From contig CALNYW010000006.1 of assembly GCA_942490985.1 (NCBI GenBank), positions 248,001-312,000 on the forward strand: DNA of 64,000 nt. Direction: 5' to 3'. A program made the translations under genes and the position numbers. The stretch's first letter is position 1; every line of letters begins with the position of its first letter. Below are positions 1 to 7,224 of the stretch, one piece after another. The notes below the pieces were generated by a model. That model did not search any database, was not told where the DNA came from, and saw only the letters and a program-made list of their open reading frames with translations. The stretch is from Thiosocius sp942490985 (lineage in GTDB: Bacteria; Pseudomonadota; Gammaproteobacteria; Chromatiales; Chromatiaceae).

Positions 1-1629
1 CAGGTCATTGGCACCTTGAGTGCCGCCGGACCCTATGACGGGCTGACACCGCTGGTTGTCGATCTGACTGCGAACGCCGATGCGGCATCCGTGGAGGCGC
101 TGGTCCGACGTATCAGCTACGAGAACGTCTCCGACACCCCGGCCACCAACCTGCGCGCGGTCCGCTTCGTGCTCGAAGACGGTGAGGGCGGCATCAGTGA
201 GACGGCCAGTGCGACCGTTCGTGTCGAGAGCGTGCCGTCGCCGGTCGCCGCGGCGTCCGAGTCGTTTGACTACACGGCCGGTGGTCTGGCCGGCGCCAAC
301 GGCGGCTACGGCTGGAGTGGTGCCTGGCAAGACGGTATCGGTATCGACGGCGATGGTGAGGTCGCCACGAGCAGTGTTGCCGATGCCTCCGGTCTGCTCT
401 ACACCGCCGGCAGCCATGGCGTATTGATCGACGGTGTGAGTGATCCGGTGGCGTACCGGAATCTGAACCAGTCCCTGGGCGAGGATGGTACCGAGGCCTG
501 GGTCGGTTTCATCCTTCGACCCGACTCGCCGGCGTCTTTTGCCGATGACAACTATGGCGGCCTGGTGCTTTCGGGCGGCGCGGAAGACGGTAGCGGTGGT
601 CTGTTCATCGGTCACCAGTCGGGCAACGTCGGTCTGGTCACCTCCGGTGCCGGTGGGGAGGTCTACGCGGCCGGCGCGACGGTAGCCGAGGATGCGCCAC
701 TGTTCCTGGTGGCACACCTTGAATTCCAGCCGGGCAGTGATGTGGTCACCCTGTATATCAACCCGACACCGGGTATCGAGCCCGGTCCCGGCTTCGATCC
801 GGGCCTCATTGTCGTGAAGACGGACCTCGACCTTGGAACCTTCACCCAGGTGGCGCTGATAGCCGGCGATGCCGCGCAGCAGAGTTTTGATGAAATCCGG
901 ATTGGCGAGAGCTACGCCGTGGTAGCTCCTGTGACGGTGCCGAACGCCGCCCCGGTGATTACCAGTACCAATTTCAACGCCGCCGAGAATCAGACATCGA
1001 TCGGCACGGTGCTGGCCACCGACACCGACGTGCCGGCCGATACCCTCACCTGGTCTCTGACCGGTGGCGGGGCCGACAGCGGCGCGTTCACGCTGAGCCC
1101 GACCGGCGTGCTGAGCTTCAACACCGCGCCGAACTTCGAGGTCGCCGGCGATGCCAACGGCGACAACGTCTACGAGGTCGAGGTCGAGGTCGACGACGGC
1201 ACCGTCACCGTCAGCAAGACCATCACCGTGACGGTCACCGATGCCAACGACGCCCCGGTGATTACCAGCAGCACGTTCAACGCCGCCGAGAATCAGACCG
1301 GCATCGGCAGCGTGCTGGCGACCGATGCCGACGTGCCGGCCGATACCCTCAACTGGTCTCTGACCGGTGGCGGGGCCGACAGCGGGGCGTTCACGCTGAG
1401 CCCGACCGGCGTGCTGAGCTTCAACACCGCGCCCAACTTCGAGACGCCCGGCGACAGTAACGCCGACAACGTCTACGAGGTCGAGGTCCAGGTCGATGAC
1501 GGTACCGTCGACCGTCAGCAAGACGATCACCGTGACGGTCACCGATGCCAACGACGCGCCGGTGATTACCAGCAGCACCTTCAACGCTGCCGAGAATCAG
1601 ACATCGATCGGCAGTCTACTCGCGACTGA
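1..1629 (+). CDS. 5' visible fragment of the repeat adhesin (in frame to about 1510)
   Basis: This frame is open from the window edge and encodes a LamG-like segment beginning around ESFDYTAGG, then two cadherin-like repeats (units starting 952 and 1255). Near 1510 one extra base throws it out of frame, so the last ~40 residues (Arg/Gln/His rich) are frameshift read-through ending at the stop at 1629. The biologically meaningful part continues in the +1-shifted frame from about 1511. No start codon or signal peptide is visible because the gene begins upstream of the window. Confidence 0.6.
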   Translation, partial: QVIGTLSAAGPYDGLTPLVVDLTANADAASVEALVRRISYENVSDTPATNLRAVRFVLEDGEGGISETASATVRVESVPSPVAAASESFDYTAGGLAGANGGYGWSGAWQDGIGIDGDGEVATSSVADASGLLYTAGSHGVLIDGVSDPVAYRNLNQSLGEDGTEAWVGFILRPDSPASFADDNYGGLVLSGGAEDGSGGLFIGHQSGNVGLVTSGAGGEVYAAGATVAEDAPLFLVAHLEFQPGSDVVTLYINPTPGIEPGPGFDPGLIVVKTDLDLGTFTQVALIAGDAAQQSFDEIRIGESYAVVAPVTVPNAAPVITSTNFNAAENQTSIGTVLATDTDVPADTLTWSLTGGGADSGAFTLSPTGVLSFNTAPNFEVAGDANGDNVYEVEVEVDDGTVTVSKTITVTVTDANDAPVITSSTFNAAENQTGIGSVLATDADVPADTLNWSLTGGGADSGAFTLSPTGVLSFNTAPNFETPGDSNADNVYEVEVQVDDGTVDRQQDDHRDGHRCQRRAGDYQQHLQRCRESDIDRQSTRD

Positions 1630-2162
1630 TGCCGACGTGCCGGCCGATACCCTCAACTGGTCCCTGACCGGTGGCGGGGCCGACAGCGGCGCGTTCACGC
1701 TGAGCCCGACCGGTGTGCTGAGCTTCAACACCGCGCCCAACTTCGAGACGCCCGGCGATGCCAACGGCGACAACGTCTACGAGGTCGAGGTGCAGGTCGA
1801 CGACGGCACGGCGACGGTGACCAAGGCCATCACCGTGACGGTCACCGATGCCAACGACGCGCCGGTGATTACCAGCAGCACGTTCAACGCCGCCGAGAAT
1901 CAGACATCGATCGGCACGGTGCTGGCCACCGACACCGACGTGCCGGCCGATACCCTCACCTGGTCTCTGACCGGTGGCGGGGCCGACAGCGGCGCGTTCA
2001 CGCTGAGCCCGACCGGTGTGCTGAGCTTCAACACCGCGCCCAATTTTGAAAGCCCCGGCGATGCCAACGGCGACAACGTCTACGAGGTCGAGGTGCAGGT
2101 CGACGACGGCACGGCGACGGTCAGCAAGACGATCACCGTGACCGTCACTGACGCCAACGATG
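952..2162 (+). repeat. First array of 303-bp cadherin-like tandem repeats (four units)
   Basis: Units begin at 952, 1255, 1559 and 1862, each at the conserved CCGGTGATTACCAG. Spacing is 303 bp except 304 bp between 1255 and 1559, where one extra base breaks the reading frame. Each unit encodes about 101 residues running from PVITS to VTVTDANDA, with the hallmark SLTGGGADSGAFTLSP core. Confidence 0.9.
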
Positions 2163-5100
2163 CGCCAACGGGGCTGCCGGTCATAACCGGCAGTGTCATT
2201 GAGGACCAGATGCTGACGGCCGACGTGTCAGGCATTGACGACGCGGACGGCCTCGGCGGCATCAGTTATCAGTGGTTGCGCAATGGCTTCGCCATCAGCG
2301 GGGCGACCGGCGCCAGCTACACGCTTGGCGATGCCGATGTCGGTGCCTTCATCCGGGTCGAGGTCAGCTATACGGACGGTAATGGCAGCGCCGAAGGACC
2401 CCTGGCCTCCGCCCAGACCGGGGCTGTGGCCAACGTGAACGATGCCCCGTTGCTGGACAACACCGGCGACCTGTCGTTGGCGAATGTTGCGGAAAACAGT
2501 CTGAATCCGTCGGGAAACACCGTTGCCGTCATCCTGTCGAGTGCAGGCGGGGATCGCATCACCGACCCGGATGCCGGTGCATTGGAAGGCATTGCGGTGA
2601 TCGGTGTAGACGACGCAAACGGTACCTGGGAGTACTCGATAAATGCGGGCGCCAGTTGGACGTCATTTGCGGCCATGGGTGTTGCAGACGGAACGCTCGA
2701 CGACGCCAACGCCCTGTTGCTGAACCCCAGCGCACTGATCCGCTTCGTGCCGAGCCCGGGCTATACCGGCAACAGTGGCGACATCACGTTCAGGGGGTGG
2801 GATCAGACAGCAGGCTTGAATGGCGATGCCGGAGTCGACGTATCGGGTAATGGCGGTATCACTGCCTTCAGCACGGCCAGCGAAACAGCATCCCTGAGCG
2901 TGATACCGGTCGGGGGTGTAGCAAACACCTTCCCCGCAAACGTCTCAACCAACGAGGAGACAACCCTGATCTTTTCGGCGGCCGGGGGCAATGCCATCCA
3001 GGTGAGCGATGGCAGTCCGGACGACGCACTGCTTCGGGTCGAGCTGACGGCTGGCAATGGCACCCTGACCCTGTCCGGCACGGCAGGCCTGAGCTTCGAG
3101 TCCGGCGTTGATGGTTCAGCGGCTATGACCATCGTCGGCGCCGAGTCGGCGATCAACGCGGCGCTGGAAGGGTCGGCCTACAACCCCGCCGCAGACTACA
3201 ACGGCGCTGCAAGCTTGCAGATTACGACCAGCCTGACAGCGGGCCTGCAGGGTTGGTACACCTTCGGCAATGCCGGGGACGTCGGCAACGATGACAGCCC
3301 GAATGGTCTCAACGACGCCACCGTCAATGGTGCGACGCCGACGGTCGATGGAGGTCGCGGCGATGTCCTTTCATTCGACGGCAACGACAACCTGAGAATC
3401 ACCGGGATGTTCGGCAACCTGACGGACTTGACCCTGAGTGGCTGGGTGAACCATACGGGTTTAGCCGGAGACATGGTGTCACTTGGCGACAACGCCGCGA
3501 TTCGCCTGGATGAGCCTGGTCGTGGCGTGACCGGCTTCTTCTATGACGGATCTACGTGGCGGCATACACCTTCCAACAGCTACATCAGCGGAACCGGCTG
3601 GCATCATATCGCGTACAGTTTGGAAACTTCCGGCAACCGCCAGACGCTTTACATCGACGGCGTCGAGGTCGCAGCGACCACCCACGTCCAGTCGGTCAGC
3701 TATGCGTTGGGAACAGACACCTACCTGGGCCGAAACGGCGATGTCGCCACTTGGCATCTTACTGGGTCTCTCGACGACGTCCGCGTCTACGATCGTGCGC
3801 TGACGACGGGCGAGATTACCGCACTGTCCAACGACCGGTTCAGTGCTTCTGAGGTCGTGGTGATCGACGTCCTTCCGGTCAACGATGCGCCGGTGATTAC
3901 CAGTAGCACCTTCAACGCTGCCGAGAACCAGACCGCGATCGGCAGCGTGCTGGCGACCGATGCCGATGTGCCGGCGGATATCCTGAGCTGGAGCCTGGGC
4001 AGTGGCGGTGCGGACACCGCGCTGTTCTCGATCAGCAGCGGCGGTGTGCTGAGCTTCAACACCGCGCCCAATTTTGAAAGCCCGAGCGACAGTAACGGCG
4101 ACAACGTCTACGAGGTCGAGGTGCAGGTCGACGACGGCACCGCGACCGTCAGCAAGACCATCACCGTGACGGTCACCGATGCCAACGACGCGCCGGTGAT
4201 TACCAGCAGCACGTTCAACGCCGCCGAGAATCAGACATCGATCGGCACGGTGCTGGCCACCGACACCGACGTGCCGGCCGATACCCTCAACTGGTCCCTG
4301 ACCGGTGGCGGGGCCGACAGCGGGGCGTTCACGCTGAGCCCGACCGGTGTGCTGAGCTTCAACACCGCGCCCAATTTTGAAAGCCCTGGCGACAGCAACG
4401 GCGACAACGTCTACGAAGTCGAGGTCCAGGTCGACGACGGCACCGACGACCGTCAGCAAGACGATCACCGTGACGGTCACCGATGCCAACGACGCGCCGG
4501 TGATTACCAGCAGCACGTTCAACGCCGCCGAGAATCAGACATCGATCGGCACGGTGCTGGCCACCGACGCCGACGTGCCGGCCGATACCCTCACCTGGTC
4601 TCTGACCGGTGGCGGGGCCGACAGCGGCGCGTTCACGCTGAGCCCGACCGGTGTGCTGAGCTTCAACACCGCGCCCAATTTCGAGACGCCCGGCGATGCC
4701 AACGGCGACAACGTCTACGAGGTCGAGGTGCAGGTCGACGACGGCACCGCGACCGTCAGCAAGACCATCACCGTGACGGTCACCGATGCCAACGACGCGC
4801 CGGTGATTACCAGCAGCACGTTCAACGCCGCCGAGAATCAGACAGCGGTCGGCACGGTGCTGGCCACCGATGCCGACCTTCCCGCCGATACCCTCAACTG
4901 GTCCCTGACCGGTGGCGGGGCCGACAGCGGCGCGTTCACGCTGAGCCCGACGGGTGTGCTGAGCTTCAACACCGCGCCGAACTTCGAAAGCCCCGGCGAC
5001 AGCAACGGCGACAACGTCTACGAGGTCGAGGTGCAGGTCGACGACGGCAACGTCACCGTCAGCAAGACCATCACCGTGACGGTCACCGATGCCAACGACG

Positions 5101-6595
5101 CCCCGGTGATTACCAGTACCAATTTCAACGCCGCCGAGAATCAGACATCGATCGGCACGGTGCTGGCCACCGATGCCGACCTTCCCGCCGATACCCTCAA
5201 CTGGTCCCTGACCGGTGGCGGGGCCGACAGCGGCGCGTTCACGCTGAGCCCGACGGGCGTGCTGAGCTTCAACACCGCGCCCAACTTCGAGACGCCCGGC
5301 GATGCCAACGCCGACAACGTCTACGAGGTCGAGGTGCAGGTCGACGACGGCACCGCGACCGTCAGCAAGACGATCACCGTGACGGTCACCGATGCCAACG
5401 ACGCGCCGGTGATTACCAGCACACACTTCAACGCCGCCGAGAACCAGGCGACGGTCGGCACGGTCACCGGCACGGACGCCGACTCGTCCCGGCCGACACC
5501 GGTTCGGCATCGGTGGCGGGGCCGACAGGGGCCTGTTCACGATCGAACGCGGCCGACCGGGGTACTGACCTTCAACACCGCGCCCAACTTCGAGGACCCG
5601 GCGACGCCAACGGCGACAACGTCTACGAGGTCGAGGTCCAGGTCGACGACGGTACAGCGACCGTCAGCAAGACGATCACCGTGACGGTCACCGACGCCAA
5701 CGACGCACCGGTGATTACCAGCAGCACCTTCAACGCCGCCGAGAATCAGACATCGATCGGCACGGTGCTGGCCACCGATGCCGACGTGCCGGCCGATACC
5801 CTCACCTGGTCCCTGACCGGTGGCGGGGCCGACAGCGGCGCGTTCACGCTGAGCCCGACCGGTGGTGCTGAGCTTCAACACCGCGCCGAACTTCGAGGTC
5901 GCCGGCGATGCCAACGGCGACAACGTCTACGAGGTCGAGGTCCAGGTCGACGACGGCACGACGACGGTGACCAAGGCCATCACCGTGACGGTCACCGATG
6001 CCAACGACGCGCCGGTGATTACCAGCAGCAGCTTCAACGCCGCCGAGAATCAGACATCGATCGGCACGGTGCTGGCCACCGATGCCGACGTGCCGGCCGA
6101 TACCCTCACCTGGTCTCTGACCGGTGGCGGGGCCGACAGCGGGGCGTTCACGCTGAGCCCGACCGGTGTGCTGAGCTTCAATACCGCCCCCAATTTCGAG
6201 ACGCCCGGCGACAGCAACGCCGACAACGTCTACGAGGTCGAGGTCGAGGTCGACGACGGTACAGCGACCGTCAGCAAGACCATCACCGTGACGGTCACCG
6301 ATGCCAACGACGCGCCGGTGATTACCAGCAGCACCTTCAACGCCGCCGAGAATCAGACATCGGTCGGCACGGTGCTGGCCACCGATGCCGACGTGCCGGC
6401 CGATACCCTGGGCTGGAGCCTGACCGGTGGCGGGGCCGACAGCGGCGCGTTCACGCTGAGCCCGACCGGTGTGCTGAGCTTCAACACCGCGCCGAACTTT
6501 TGAAAGCCCCGGCGATGCCAACGGCGACAACGTCTACGAGGTCGAGGTGCAGGTCGACGACGGCACCGTCACCGTCGCCAAGACGATCACCGTGA
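1496..6595 (+). CDS. Middle fragment of the repeat adhesin (true frame 1511-4442 and about 5620-5862)
   Basis: This frame carries the longest correct stretch of the adhesin middle: two cadherin-like repeats, an Ig-like domain with a YQWLRNG motif (about 2260), a second LamG-like domain (GLQGWYTFG to VRVYDRALTTGEI, 3240-3820) and two more repeats. After about 4442 the same frame reads Arg/Gln/His-rich nonsense because the coding frame moves to the one running 4377-5684. It is briefly correct again (about 5620-5862), then coding moves to the frame 5862-6503 and finally to the one ending at 10092. The 1496 start is an internal ATG within a repeat, not a real initiation site. Confidence 0.5.
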   Translation: MTVPSTVSKTITVTVTDANDAPVITSSTFNAAENQTSIGSLLATDADVPADTLNWSLTGGGADSGAFTLSPTGVLSFNTAPNFETPGDANGDNVYEVEVQVDDGTATVTKAITVTVTDANDAPVITSSTFNAAENQTSIGTVLATDTDVPADTLTWSLTGGGADSGAFTLSPTGVLSFNTAPNFESPGDANGDNVYEVEVQVDDGTATVSKTITVTVTDANDAPTGLPVITGSVIEDQMLTADVSGIDDADGLGGISYQWLRNGFAISGATGASYTLGDADVGAFIRVEVSYTDGNGSAEGPLASAQTGAVANVNDAPLLDNTGDLSLANVAENSLNPSGNTVAVILSSAGGDRITDPDAGALEGIAVIGVDDANGTWEYSINAGASWTSFAAMGVADGTLDDANALLLNPSALIRFVPSPGYTGNSGDITFRGWDQTAGLNGDAGVDVSGNGGITAFSTASETASLSVIPVGGVANTFPANVSTNEETTLIFSAAGGNAIQVSDGSPDDALLRVELTAGNGTLTLSGTAGLSFESGVDGSAAMTIVGAESAINAALEGSAYNPAADYNGAASLQITTSLTAGLQGWYTFGNAGDVGNDDSPNGLNDATVNGATPTVDGGRGDVLSFDGNDNLRITGMFGNLTDLTLSGWVNHTGLAGDMVSLGDNAAIRLDEPGRGVTGFFYDGSTWRHTPSNSYISGTGWHHIAYSLETSGNRQTLYIDGVEVAATTHVQSVSYALGTDTYLGRNGDVATWHLTGSLDDVRVYDRALTTGEITALSNDRFSASEVVVIDVLPVNDAPVITSSTFNAAENQTAIGSVLATDADVPADILSWSLGSGGADTALFSISSGGVLSFNTAPNFESPSDSNGDNVYEVEVQVDDGTATVSKTITVTVTDANDAPVITSSTFNAAENQTSIGTVLATDTDVPADTLNWSLTGGGADSGAFTLSPTGVLSFNTAPNFESPGDSNGDNVYEVEVQVDDGTDDRQQDDHRDGHRCQRRAGDYQQHVQRRRESDIDRHGAGHRRRRAGRYPHLVSDRWRGRQRRVHAEPDRCAELQHRAQFRDARRCQRRQRLRGRGAGRRRHRDRQQDHHRDGHRCQRRAGDYQQHVQRRRESDSGRHGAGHRCRPSRRYPQLVPDRWRGRQRRVHAEPDGCAELQHRAELRKPRRQQRRQRLRGRGAGRRRQRHRQQDHHRDGHRCQRRPGDYQYQFQRRRESDIDRHGAGHRCRPSRRYPQLVPDRWRGRQRRVHAEPDGRAELQHRAQLRDARRCQRRQRLRGRGAGRRRHRDRQQDDHRDGHRCQRRAGDYQHTLQRRREPGDGRHGHRHGRRLVPADTGSASVAGPTGACSRSNAADRGTDLQHRAQLRGPGDANGDNVYEVEVQVDDGTATVSKTITVTVTDANDAPVITSSTFNAAENQTSIGTVLATDADVPADTLTWSLTGGGADSGAFTLSPTGGAELQHRAELRGRRRCQRRQRLRGRGPGRRRHDDGDQGHHRDGHRCQRRAGDYQQQLQRRRESDIDRHGAGHRCRRAGRYPHLVSDRWRGRQRGVHAEPDRCAELQYRPQFRDARRQQRRQRLRGRGRGRRRYSDRQQDHHRDGHRCQRRAGDYQQHLQRRRESDIGRHGAGHRCRRAGRYPGLEPDRWRGRQRRVHAEPDRCAELQHRAELLKAPAMPTATTSTRSRCRSTTAPSPSPRRSP

Positions 6596-7224
6596 CGGTC
6601 ACCGATGCCAACGACGCGCCGGTGATTACCAGCAGCACGTTCAGTGCCGCTGAGAACCAGACCGCCGCTGGTACAGTCCTGGCGACGGACGCCGACGTGC
6701 CGGCCGATACCCTGAGCTGGAGCCTGACCGGTGGCGGGGCCGACAGCGGGGCGTTCACGCTGAGCCCGACCGGTGTGCTGAGCTTCAACACCGCCCCCAA
6801 TTTTGAGACGCCCGGCGATGCCAACGCCGACAACGTCTACGAGGTCGAGGTCCAGGTCGATGACGGCACCGTCACCGTCAGCAAGACGATCACCGTGACG
6901 GTCACCGATGCCAACGACGCGCCGGTGATTACCAGCAGCACGTTCAACGCCGCCGAGAATCAGACATCGATCGGCACGGTGCTGGCCACCGATGCCGACG
7001 TGCCGGCCGATACCCTCAACTGGTCCCTGACCGGTGGCGGGGCCGACAGCGGCGCGTTCACGCTGAGCCCGACCGGTGTGCTGAGCTTCAACACCGCGCC
7101 CAATTTTGAAAGCCCTGGCGACAGCAACGGCGACAACGTCTACGAGGTCGAGGTCCAGGTCGACGACGGCACGACGACGGTGACCAAGGCCATCACCGTG
7201 ACGGTCACCGATGCCAACGACGCG
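3890..7224 (+). repeat. Second array of 303-bp cadherin-like tandem repeats (eleven units)
   Basis: Units begin at 3890, 4193, 4497, 4800, 5103, 5406, 5708, 6012, 6315, 6619 and 6922. Spacing is 303 bp except 4193-4497 (304), 5406-5708 (302), 5708-6012 (304) and 6315-6619 (304); these are the units that break frame. The units are nearly identical in DNA to each other and to the first array, with small swapped variants (SSTFN/STNFN, ETPGD/ESPGD, ANGDN/SNADN). The 5406 unit is the most divergent and holds three indels. Confidence 0.9.

Noticed and set aside
952..7224. CRISPR-like array
   Set aside because: The repeat unit is 303 bp, coding and head-to-tail without spacers, so it is a protein repeat array.
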